Origin: Brachypodium distachyon
Lineage: Eukaryota; Streptophyta; Magnoliopsida; Poales; Poaceae
Reading direction: 5' to 3'
Length of the DNA: 64,000 nucleotides
NCBI RefSeq assembly: GCF_000005505.3
Contig: NC_016133.3
Location: forward strand, 23,958,555 to 24,022,554
Within the stretch, counting starts at the first letter, position 1; the number at the start of each line of letters is the position of its first letter. This document shows positions 53,601 to 63,620 of this stretch, piece by piece. The notes beneath the pieces are model-generated. The model worked only from the letters and a program-made list of their open reading frames with translations. It did not search any database and had not been told where the DNA came from. The position numbers were made by a program, and so were the translations under genes.

Positions 53601-54033
53601 CAGAGCGTATCTCAGAGTTTCTCCGATACGCGGAGTTAAGAGATTTGGGATTAAAGGAAAATTATCGCCACGCTATATTAGACCCTACAAGGTTCTAGCA
53701 CGCCAAGGAGAGGTAGCTTACAAGTTGGAGTTACCTGAAAAGTTGACAAGTGTCCACGACGTTTTCCACGTGTCACAGTTAAAGAAGTGCCACCCGGAAA
53801 TGGCCGATACGCCACTAAGGGATACAATTTCACTTGACGAAGTTGAGATTCAAAGCGACCTCACATATGAAGAGAAACCAACCAGGATCTTGGAAACAGT
53901 GGAAAGACATACTCGTTCCAAGACAATCATGTTCTGCAAGGTTCAATGGAGTCACCACACTGAAGAAGAAGCTACGTGGGAACGCGAGGATGATCTTCGA
54001 GAAGACCACCCACACCTTTTTGCTAACCAATAG
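50691..54033 (+). pseudogene. Tekay protease-Pol polyprotein with chromodomain
   Basis: Protease LVLFDTGASHSFIS (about 50748) is followed by a frame change near 50890. RT follows: [20 protein letters not shown], then [12 protein letters not shown] (about 51688) with catalytic Asp-Asp. RNase H starts at [10 protein letters not shown]. The integrase has the zinc region SIHPGN...LCDVCSRVK and D, D, E in [15 protein letters not shown] and [10 protein letters not shown]. The chromodomain includes KVQWSHHTEEEATWERE, with the stop at 54031-54033. Lesions are few: a frameshift near 50885, a stop at 51525-51527, a frameshift near 51825, and a stop at 53425-53427 where the related copy has Cys. It is the most complete Pol in the window and belongs to the youngest-looking element. 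Confidence 0.92.
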
Positions 54034-54051
54034 GAATCTCGAGGACGAGAT

Positions 54052-54072
54052 TCATCTTAAGGGGGTTAGTTC
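54052..54072 (+). promoter_or_regulatory. Tekay polypurine tract
   Basis: The sequence catcttaagggggttagttc directly precedes the LTR start TGTAACATCCC at 54073. The equivalent tract of the upstream element lies at 43016-43034. It primes plus-strand DNA synthesis. Confidence 0.75.
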
Positions 54073-56814
54073 TGTAACATCCCAATTTTTCAAAACTCTT
54101 CATATGCATTGCATATCATAAGCATCATGTCACCCTTGCATTTGATCACTTTCAAAACCCTAAAATTTGCCCAGAAAACCCTTTTGCAAAAATGCTTATA
54201 TTTGATTTTGGGCTTTGATCTTGCTCTTGAGTATTTGCATTTTAACCCATGAGGGCATTGTGGTAAAAAGGGATTTAATGCATATATAGAGCTATCCCAT
54301 AAAATGGCTTTTGAAACTATTTTGAAAAATAATTTGTTTCGATAGCCTGAGGCCCTAAAAGCCATTTATAGGCAAATGTATTTTTAAATATTTTATTTTG
54401 AGGAAATTCTTCTTCCAAAAGTTAGATCATATGAAAATTTGATTTTACAAATTTTTTTGCATTTTATTTTGGAGTGATTTGGAGCTTCGAGTCAATTTTA
54501 AGGTTCAAAAACAGAAAATAGATAAAAGAAAAGGAAAACCGAGAAAACCAGTCACACCGGACAGGACCGAACCGGACCGAACAAGTCAAACCGGACTGAA
54601 CCGGACCGGCCCCGCCCGAACCGCCCGGTCTCCCTCACCGACCGGTGGGACCCGCGCGTCATCTTCTTCCTCAACTGCCTCCGGATTCCATGCCACGCAC
54701 GACTCCGAGTCGCCCACGATTCCGTTCTGATTTCTTCGCGCACGAATCACCAAATCCGAAACCCCGCGCGTCATATCAAAGCCCTCGAACTCCTCTACCA
54801 CTTCCCCCAAACCCCACGATCAATTTCGCACCGGTTAGAGATTAATTGCTCGCCGGAGTTCGTTGCTGTCGTTGCCGTTCTTCGCGTTTTTCCGTCTTTC
54901 CGGTGAGATTCCGCCCGCGCCGACCCCATCTCCTTCCTCCCCTCCGCATCGCGAACACCGTGACGTGCTCGCTTTTGAGTTTGGCCGCCGCCGCCGCGCC
55001 CCGCCCTGCCCCGCGCCGGCCATCTTCTCCGCCTCCGGCCGCCTGCGCTGCCCGCACGACCTGCCTGCGCTGCCCGCACGACCTGCCTGCGCCGCCCGCG
55101 CCCCTGCCCCCGCGCGCCGCTTGCCGTCCGCCGCCCCGCGCCATGCCCGCGCCCCGCGCCGCCACCGGCCGGAACCCTAGCCCGGGCCAATCGGTTGCCG
55201 CCACGTGGCGAGATTCTTTTTATTTCTTTTTCGGCCGAAATTAAAGTTGCATCTTTTGCAGAAAAGTCCGCGATACTTGAAAGCCTCATATCTTTCAAAG
55301 CGTTTGTCCAAAAATTGTGTTCCACACCTTTCTGGAATCGTCACAACTTGTAGAATATTTTGGCGCTATCTAATTTCAGTTTTGAACAACTTAGTCAGAA
55401 GCAATTTACAGAATGGTGGTTTATGGTTTAAATTTCAAATGAATTGTTTCAAAATAGTTTTGAGCATGTTAGCTTGCTATAAAATTATTTAAACTTGTTC
55501 TCTGTCCATTAGTACCAGAAAAGAAATTGTTTTGTGAATAAAAATGGCATACAAGTTAAATTTTGCTCTATGTTGCAAAAGCCGCACAATGTTTTGTTTC
55601 AAACCCTATTCATGTTTCATACATATTAATTACCACTTTGTTGTTGTATAATCTGTCCAAATCTTTTGAAAAAAATTCAAAATAGAAACAACACTTCGTG
55701 CTTAGAAGTAACCCTAGCGTGCATCATCATGGCATATGCATCATGGCATGGCTTTTGCATTGAATGTTGCGTTTATTGTGTGTATGTTTCTTTTATTTTA
55801 GGTTGTGTGGAGTGTAATCATTGTTGTTGCGAAGAGTGCGAGAACTACCACAACCTTGGACAAGGCAAGTTCACTTTGATCATTCTCCTAAATATTTTTA
55901 CTATGCACTAGATGCTTATTAGTTGTATCAGGAATATTACTCGTACTTCTATGCTACCTATAAATCCCAGGTAGTATAGTTTACTCTCGCCATTACCTTG
56001 CTACCAAAATTGTCATCGTTTGTAGTTGAATGCTAGGCTATGGTAGTATCGTGGGAGAAATAACTAGATTATGATATTGTTATGCCTTTGGCGATATGAA
56101 ATGTTTTGTTAGATGTAAGACAAAACAATTAATTCAATGAACCGTCCTGGGTGGGCTGCTTTGAAGATTTGAGAATTAGCGGCGTCAGGTCCATTTCTAT
56201 GGGTCCCTCTGAGTCGAGTTCATGTGGATTCAGGAATGGATCATCCATGGACGTCTCTCCCGTGGATTCGGGGAGCGCCTACATTGCAAATGTGGAATGC
56301 CACCTGGGCTAACCGAGACTGGACTAGTTTCCTATTTAGAAGCTTCAAATACAACCACAATGCTATATGGGCTCTGGCGAGACAAGAGTAAGTTGTATGA
56401 ACCTAGACCCAAGGAATTGTACTGAGGTAGCCGTGTAGTGGGAGCGTGATTCTCTCGTGGTTTAGGAAATTACCTCTGAAAATCTCGTAATCGATGCCGT
56501 TGCTACTCTACCCTGAGGACAGCAAGGGATTAACATGTCGGTTTCTTGTGGGGAATGTGTACAAACTCTCGAGAGCGTCAAAAGTAAGTACTTAGCCGTG
56601 TCCCCGGCAACGGACAATTTGAGCAACTAGACGTGGAGCTGTAAGGAAAGTCTCACTCATTCTAACTTCTTAAATAAAATGGATGGTTGAACAGGGTAGG
56701 GGCACTTGATGAATCCACATCAATGTGCTCTAGGTTAATAGGAGCATGGGTGTGTCTACCCCGTGTCCAATAGTGATAAAATTCTATTTGATTAAAAGAT
56801 AGGACTCAATAGAC
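54073..56814 (+). mobile_element. Tekay 3' LTR, truncated at its end
   Basis: Starts TGTAACATCCCAATTTTTC and passes through an AT-rich U3, a CCGG-rich and a very GC-rich block (54560-55200), the conserved ccacacctttctggaatcgt segment (55322), and the gctgctttgaag, ggtccctctgagtcgag and ccctgaggacagcaaggg blocks. It stops at the position equivalent to about 47960 in the 5' LTR, so about 450 bp of LTR end are missing. It then joins a piece of element leader (56815-57108) instead of host flank. Confidence 0.85.
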
Positions 56815-57108
56815 TTGTTCTATGCATTTCATACCACTCTAAACTTGCACATTGAGATACATGCATATTCATATACACTTGCAATCATACCAATGTCCAA
56901 TGCATAACTACTGCTTGTGTTTTACTTCATCCACTTGCATCTTCAGATTTTATATGCATTTATATATACACCTTATACTACAATGTCATGCTTTCTACTA
57001 TTACAATCATACGTCATGTTTGCATAACATACACCTTATATTGTCATCATTACATTTATGCATCCACCCACTTGATCATGTGACTAATTCTTTCCCTCCA
57101 CCCACTGA
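56815..57108 (+). repeat. Second copy of the Tekay leader
   Basis: This segment (ttgttctatgcatttcatac onward) repeats 48475-48767 almost base for base, that is, the sequence just inside the 5' LTR and PBS. It ends at ttccctccacc, where a Tat LTR begins. Finding leader after the 3' LTR means that a further element copy once followed. Confidence 0.85.
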
Positions 57109-57745
57109 ATAGAACCCAACCAGGACTGATCTGAATTCGAACCCTTTGACCGCCGGTGGGGATTCTCCTTTTATACTCAAGGGGATACCACAGGTGCCGC
57201 CGCGCATGCATTACAAGTGTCAAACAGGGAGGCAAACAACTCCCCTTCGGTGAGCTGGTGGCACGCATGGACGCCACCTCCGCTGCTAGGGGTCTAAAAC
57301 CCTAAAAGTAGGATTGGACAGCCACTGTTCACCTGATTTGGACGGGTAACGCCCCTCCTGTCGGCTCATTTAATGCGCCGTGCGCCTCACTCCTCGCCCT
57401 AGGAAGGCCGCGCACCTGACGCTCGCCACGCGCCCGCGTGGCGCTGTTGCTCTGCCCGCTGGGCCCCACCCTTGAGGCGGGAGCCCGCGCCCGGGAACTC
57501 CTCCTCCCGGCAAGCCACTCCCCGGGAAACGCCTGGGTCCAACACACCCGGGAAACCCCTCCCGGGAAGCGGCTTCCGGGGAGGTGTCCAGGCGGGAATA
57601 TTCCCCGAAGCCCCGCTAGCCCTTCCGGGCTGGAAGCTTGCCGGGCTGCTCGTGGCTGCTGCCCGGGACGAAATCCTCCCGGGAACTCGGAGACGGGGCC
57701 CACGCGTCGCGCAGCGGTGGTACTCCGGGTGCCACTAGTGCGACA
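57109..57745 (-). mobile_element. Tat LTR fragment
   Basis: The minus strand starts TGTCGCACTAGTGGCACCC at 57745. It holds the cccgggaa-rich U3 and the gtataaaaggag promoter block (TATA near 57173) and breaks at 57109. It is related to, but clearly diverged from, the fragments at 33452 and 40040. Its intact start lies inside another LTR edge (57746-57845). Confidence 0.75.
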
Positions 57746-57845
57746 CGGATCAATGCGATGAGTAGGAGTCATAGGGATATATGCTTAATGTGCCCAGATA
57801 CTCGAGAAGTCGAGTCCAGTTAATCGCTCTAGGGCGAATACAACA
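57746..57845 (-). mobile_element. Edge of the Tat-d 3' LTR with polypurine tract
   Basis: On the minus strand, TGTTGTATTCGCCCTAGAGC starts at 57845 and is preceded by a purine-rich tract (cccggggactcaaatgctga at about 57855-57875). This is the PPT/LTR arrangement of Tat-a (TGTTGTAATA after agagggctac). Only 100 bp of LTR remain before the foreign LTR at 57745. The assignment rests on this arrangement and on the aORF to its right. Confidence 0.5.
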
Positions 57846-57984
57846 CTAGCTTTCATCAGCATTTGAGTCCCCGGGCTCGAACCTGGCAACTAGCGAATTT
57901 CGACTTAGCCTACTGGGGCCTTATAGAGTCGAATTCCAGTTTTTAAGTACTTGACTCGTTCGTCAAGATTGCTTGTACTGGAAA

Positions 57985-58420
57985 TACGCAGCAGGTACGT
58001 TTCTAGGCCCTACAGAAAGCCTACGGGTCTTATCTTCATGTAATGAACATGGCTGTAGGGAGCGACCCTTAAGCGAGAATTATTATTGGAGGGATGTAGT
58101 CGATGCATATCCAGGCTTAAATTTTAGAACTTACCTTCATACAATGAGTATGGACTCGACTGAAATAACGTAGCTGGTATGATTCCAGGACCGATAGAGA
58201 ACTTTCAGGTCTTATCTTCATGCAATGAGCATGGGTTTGCTGAAATACGTAGCTGGTACAATTTCAGGCTCGATGGAATGATCCATGAGGCTTATCTTCA
58301 TGCAATGAGCATGGGTTTACTAGAGCAGCGCAGCTGGTACGGCTCCAGGCACTTTGGACGAAATCCAAGAGGCTTACTGTTATGCGAATGAGCATAAACA
58401 ACCGAGGTGACACAGCTGGT
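57985..58420. repeat. About 81-bp degenerate minisatellite
   Basis: The motif ttcatgcaatgagcatgg, with variants such as ttcatgtaatgaacatgg and ttcatacaatgagtatgg, recurs at about 58036, 58137, 58219, 58300 and 58379. Each is followed by a cgcagctggta.g.ttccagg block. Spacing is about 101, 82, 81 and 80 bp. Confidence 0.8.
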
Positions 58421-59099
58421 GCGACCCAATTGAGTCGACTATATGAAATCGATTGTTTTGTGTCAGGGTCATTACCCTGTTTTTACTGTTGTAAGTAAAG
58501 AATAAACAATTCCTGAATGTATGAAGTCTTTAGCTAGTATAAAGCAACAGCTGGTTAGTTCGCGACTCGAATGAGAGTCCTAGTATTCACAGTCGAGACT
58601 CAAGACGAGTTTCAACATTTGAGATGAACTCCGTCATCCTGTATGAAAGATAGTTTCGAGTCATGATATTCGAGTCAGACTTCATCACTGATGACGTACC
58701 TGTTAGAGGCGAAGAGCCGTTGGGTCAGCCGATGTGACCGGGTACACAGACTAGCCTGACAGCTAGGCGCACTGTTGGCGTGCATCAATGGGAAAACAAT
58801 CACACTTCGTGCAGTAAATGTGCCATAATGATTTCATCGATTCTTGCGCCCAAAACATGGGTGGCCGTTTTTGTTTTCACCGCTTCACATCCCGATCGAT
58901 GTGGGACACGTGGCCAAGATAAGGATCTTGTGGCTCGGTTTCTTCACCAGGATCCAGCCCATATAAGGAGGAGGGTGGAAAGGGAATGCCTTTTACCCTT
59001 CTTCTTCAACCCAGTTCAAGTGCTCGAACTCTATGCCTCCATAGCCAACAGCTTTTACGCGAAATTCTTCAGCGGCCAAGAATCTCACACCATTAGGAG
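58421..59099 (+). promoter_or_regulatory. Putative promoter and leader of the Tat-d aORF
   Basis: An intergenic stretch with a TATA box (catataagg, about 58962-58968) roughly 135 bp upstream of the aORF ATG (59100). Upstream are a CACGTG-type G-box core (gacacgtggc, about 58903-58913) and repeated tcgagtc/gactcga motifs (58560-58670). I see no other gene in it. Its layout is that of an ordinary plant polymerase II promoter. Confidence 0.45.
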
Positions 59100-60290
59100 A
59101 TGGGCAAGACCAAGGCCGCGGATTCGAAGACTGACGCCATCAAAGGAGATTCTGGCAAGGGAGTCATCCCTTGGCCCGGCGTGGCTGCCAACATGTCAAG
59201 ATCCTGGAACTCCAGGATGAGGGCTTGCTGCCAGGAGGCCCTGACGTGGTTCTCTTCCCGGAAAAGGAGGAGTAACCGCGACCTTTGCTAGGTGAGCGGT
59301 TTGTCTTCCTTGACTATGTGCTACGGGGGCTTTCTTCTCCCCTTCACGCCTTTTTCCATGCTATGCTCTTAGCCTATGGGCTGCAGCTTCACGATCTGCC
59401 CCCCAACTCCTATTTGCACGTTGCGTGCTTCATTACGCTGTGGGAATGCTTCTTGGGGGTGAGCCCACATTGGGGGCTCTGGAAGCGGATCTTTATGATC
59501 GCCAGAAGGCGGACGCCGTTGGGAGCATCAACTTCCAGGTGAGGCCCGACGCCAAATATTTCTTCCCCAGTAGCGTGAATCTGTGCAAGGCTGGAGGTCG
59601 AAGTGGTTCTATGTCCAAGCTAATGCCTCGGGTGCCGATCCAAGTTTTCCTGCCTTCTCAATCAAGAAGAAGACAAAGAAGACGGCGGCATGGAGCCATG
59701 AACTGACACCTGCAGAGGAGTCTGAGGCGACCTCCCTGATGGTTAGGATGCACTCCCTTATGGGACAGGGGCTGACAGGTGTTCACCTGATAGCTCTGTT
59801 CCTCAAGATGAGGATCCAGCCGCTGCAGGCTCGCGTTCACCCAATGTGGTCCTTCGAAGGGCCCGGGGATCCCACTCGGGTGAACGCGGAAGAACTATCT
59901 TTGAACGAATTGGAGTCGCAGGTGTGAATGTTGACGACCTTGACCGACGCGACTCCCTGCAAGTTCGACTCGCCAGTAGTCCCTTATGGCCCTGATAGGC
60001 CGAGGGAAGAGGTAATTTAGATTTCTGCTATTTTGAGCTTGTATTTGTAAGCTACGGACTAGTTTGCTGGTTGTAGGGACTCGAAGATCCCTTGAGTCAA
60101 CCTCCTCCTGCTAGGGAGGAAGAGCTAGCTGACGAGTCCTCGGAGTCGCCGGAATAGGCTAGCGACTCCGAGACTGAAGAAGTTGCCCTGGAGACAGGGA
60201 GGAAGCGCAGCAGGGACTCGAAACCGAAGTCTGATGATCAGTCAACGGGTGTCGAAGGTCCACCCGCTGCGACCTCGTCTCCTCCTCCTT
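59100..60290 (+). pseudogene. Tat-d antisense extra ORF (aORF), N-terminal half
   Basis: The ATG at 59100 starts MGKTKAADSKTDAIKGDSGK, and this frame stops at 59289-59291. The next parts, in other frames, are typical of the plant family annotated as putative gypsy-type transposon: RFVFLDYVLRGLSSPLHAFF, LQLHDLPPNSYLHVACFITL, ECFLGVSPHWGLWKR (59295-59500), then WRSKWFYVQANASG. Then comes the domain shared with Tat-c, GLTGVHLIALFLKMRIQPLQ ... WSFEGPGDPTRV (59770-59880), and an acidic Ser-rich stretch to about 60290. Stops and frameshifts make it inactive. The gene lies between a TATA-containing leader and an inverted fragment of the same protein family. No function is known. Confidence 0.65.
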
Positions 60291-60614
60291 CAGCTAAAAA
60301 GACCAAGACAAGCAATGTCTTCCGGTCCTCCGTGACGATGAACTCCGACTTGAGCCCGTCCCGAAACCGGAACGAGACCCCGGAAGACATCGCCTCGCCC
60401 TTCTCGACCCGAGGGTAGTAGTAGTGGCGGAATAACGCCACGGGCGGTATCACCCCCACAAACGCCTCGCAGAGGTACTAGAAGACCGCAGGCTTGAAGA
60501 AGGAAGTGGATTGGAGCTGCGCCAGCTGGAGACAGTAGGCAGAGAGGATGGTCTGACCCGACGGGCAGGACGCACATCGGGCCATGATCGTGGTGCTTGA
60601 TGGCGAGCGCCAGG
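60291..60614 (-). pseudogene. Inverted aORF-family fragment
   Basis: On the minus strand the frame reads ILSAYCLQLAQLQSTSFFK, a stop, YLCEAFVGVIPPVALFRHYY, then YPRVEKGEAMSSGVSFRFRD. This is the same kind of segment as LHDLPPNSYLHVACFITLWE in the 59100 copy: a helix with LQLAQL, then a CEAFVG-PP--LFRH core. It comes from another, diverged member of the family in opposite orientation. It is cut at 60614 by a Tekay LTR. Confidence 0.55.
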
Positions 60615-63600
60615 TGTAACATCCCAATTTTTCTAATTTGGATGTTATTACCTTTTTCATGTCACATGCATATCATTTTGACCATATTTGAGTTTGGAGA
60701 TGATCTTATAATTTAATTGGGAGTTTCTTTGGACCTTAAAAGTGATTATATGCATTTGTTGGAATTTATTTGAGCTGCATATGCAATAAAAATATTTTTA
60801 TATATTATATTCCATGAGGAAACTATTTTTCCTAGCTTCCAAACAGGTATTTGGAATTTCAGGAATTTTCTGGATGCCGTTTGGTATTTTATTTGCCTTA
60901 TTTGATTTTCTGGCGATTTAGAAACCCAGAAAAGCTATTTCTTTCTTTGTTTTTCTTTTTCTTCCGTGGAGTACGTTTTCTCTGTATGGAGGCGTATTCT
61001 CGTGAAACCCGTTTCCACGTAAGTGTACCGAAGGGGTATTTTCTAATCTCGTCAATCCATTTCCCATCCAACGGCCATCCTTCCCTTCCATTTTCTTTTC
61101 TTTTTCCTTTCTTTTTTTTCTTTCCTTTTTCTCTTTTCTTCTTCTTCCTCACTACGTCTTGGCTAAGCCCAGCCTGGCCGCGCACTGCTGCTCGCCGCAC
61201 CACTCCCCCCCCCCCCCGCTGCCCCGGCTGTGCCGCTCGCCCCCACAGCCGCGGCCACCCCCCGCCCGCGACGCCCCTGCCCACGCCGCGCCCCTGCCCA
61301 AGCTCGAGCTCGAGTTCGCCGGTGTCCATGGCCGCCCCATCATGAATCCACTCCCCGAACGCGTTTTCTCCGAGATTTTCGCACCAAATCTTTTTCCCTC
61401 ACGTCAAGGAATGTATCCCAACAAGATTGAAACCATCCCAGACTCTCTCATCTGAATTTTAAGCGAAACCGATCCTGTTCAAATCTCACCTGCCGCCGGC
61501 CTTATCCCGAGCGCCCCGCATCCTATAAAAGCCACCAACCTGACGCCCTCGAGAGCCCCGACCAATCCCTCGAAACCTAGCTCGAAGCCGCAGTCAATCT
61601 TGCCGCCAATTTCAAGTTTCGTCGCCGTTTCCACGCAAACTCCGGTGAGCAATTCCTACCACATCGCCCCAAATTAGCCCGAGCCACCACCACCTTTGGA
61701 TCCCTATCGACGCCTAGAACACCATACACCACAGCCTTGCCTCCGGAAACCTCTACTTCGCTGACTCCCATCAACTCCGGCGAACTTCATCTTCTCCGGT
61801 GAGCTCCTTGTTCAGTTTTTTTCGAGCTGTAGTCTGTTTGATTAGCCTACTTCTATACCCCGGTTTGTCAAAATGAACAAAAAGTTTGTCAAAACTAGCT
61901 ACCTGTTAAAAAGAACTTAGACACCGGTTTAGTTTAGCCAGCACTGTTATTGATTAGACACTTTGCTGAGCTTAATGTTTAAAATCTGTAAATCCCTTTC
62001 TGTAGTTTAATGTTTATTCTTTCTGTAGTTTAAACACTGGTTAAAACTCTACACCTCAGAACACTTTTCATGTAACATGTAATTAGATTACACTAGTAGA
62101 TTAATAATTGAAAACTTTATTCACAGAATCCTGTTTTTGATTGGCTACTTTCGTAGGCTTGTATCTTTTGTTTCGTAGCTCCGTTTTAGATGAAACTTTC
62201 TATGTTATAAGCCTTAAGTTATGTTCTTAGTTTCAGTACCTTCTGTACCGTTAGTTCAGACGTGTTTTGACAGTCCCCTTCCCGTTAGATTCGCTATCTG
62301 CTATCAGCCTGTAGGTTATCAATTGTCTCCACTTGGTTCCAAATCTTGTTCCTAGCTTTAGATCTCTGCTTACGGTTGGATTAGTATTAGTTGTGCCTTG
62401 TTAGCTGCTGTTCTAAATTGTTGCTTTCGTTCATCGCGATAGATTATCCCGAGTGTGAGTGTGAAGAGTGCCAGGGAAATTCCGATCGTTACAGCAACTC
62501 AGGCTCAGGCAAGTGGATACCTTTGATCATCTAGAATCCTATAATTTTTGCATATGCTACTTTGTTTACAAGTTGTAGGCATGCATGTGTAGGTTTATAT
62601 TGTTATGAAGTAACTATAAAATGCGTTGCAATTTATTAGCTATGTCCTAAGTAGTATGCCTATAGGTTATTGTCATCCACCAATTACCCTAAGTTATTAC
62701 TTGTATGATTTTTACAAAGTGTTTGCTACATTATTGTACCAGGAGGGACCCAAAACTATTTTCAAAGTATTAAGTGCTCAGAATTGAGTCGTATGTGTTT
62801 GGAAAAAAATGTTTCGAAACAAAACCTCAAAATTTTTTAACTGGGCGGAGTGGGATGTTTGAGACCATTATTGGTTGTCGACAAGGGCAGCATCCAGTTT
62901 GGCTCTGCAGATGCTCGTAATTCGGTGGGGACCGCCGTCCAGAATCTAAAAGTTCAATTCTTTTCCAATGGAACCCAAAATCTTACCTGTACAACCACCT
63001 GCTATTATGGCTCTGGCTTAGTCGAGTAACTAGCGGGAAATCCATACTTGGGTATCGTCATCCGGAGAGGGGCCAATGTGCTCATATGGGACGGGCGGTG
63101 CCAGGATTAAGTATAGGGGGCTTCCAGTAAAAGACTTCGTCACAATCTTTACCTGTTGCGCACGCTTGTCGTTAGGCAACACTTTGGACTGATTGTGTCT
63201 GGTGGGTAAAGTGTACAAACCTCTCGAGAGTGTCAATCTAATCGATTAGCCATGCCCTTGGTTACGGGCGATCTTTGAGCTACTAAGTCTGGTTAAGAGG
63301 AGATCTTCTAATTTTGTTTTCAAAAACCAGAAACTGTTTTGACTCGATGGAAGCATCCACAGAATGAGTATCTACTCGATGGATCCCACAGAATGGGTCA
63401 GCGAAATCAAGGGTTGCTATGTGAGTGTCAGTTTGACCCAGAATACATAGTTAGGTCGTGGAGATTCTACAGAAAGACCATATCTACTTTTCAAAACTAT
63501 TTTCTATGAAATTCTAGACTTAGAGTTTTCCAAAGAAAAGCTATTATGAGTATTTCAAAATGAAACTTGTTGTTTTGGCAACCCCTCGGAACCCCAAAGG
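60615..63600 (+). mobile_element. Third Tekay-type LTR
   Basis: Starts TGTAACATCCCAATTTTTC at 60615. It has an AT-rich U3, a pyrimidine-rich and C-rich block (61080-61290, with 13 C at 61207-61219) and a long T-rich middle. A downstream part shares cctctcgagagtgtcaa and gagctactaag...ggag blocks (about 63215-63300) with the other Tekay LTRs. The right end is uncertain: recognisable LTR-like sequence ends near 63600, and no TG...CA end with PBS is visible. Long proline- and phenylalanine-rich frames in it are compositional. It may be a solo or truncated LTR. Confidence 0.65.
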
Positions 63601-63620
63601 GCTCCGATGACTAGACACTC

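Noticed and set aside
60851..61345. Phe- and Pro-rich plus frame in the third Tekay LTR
   Set aside because: It comes from pyrimidine-rich and C-rich LTR sequence; no start context or domain.
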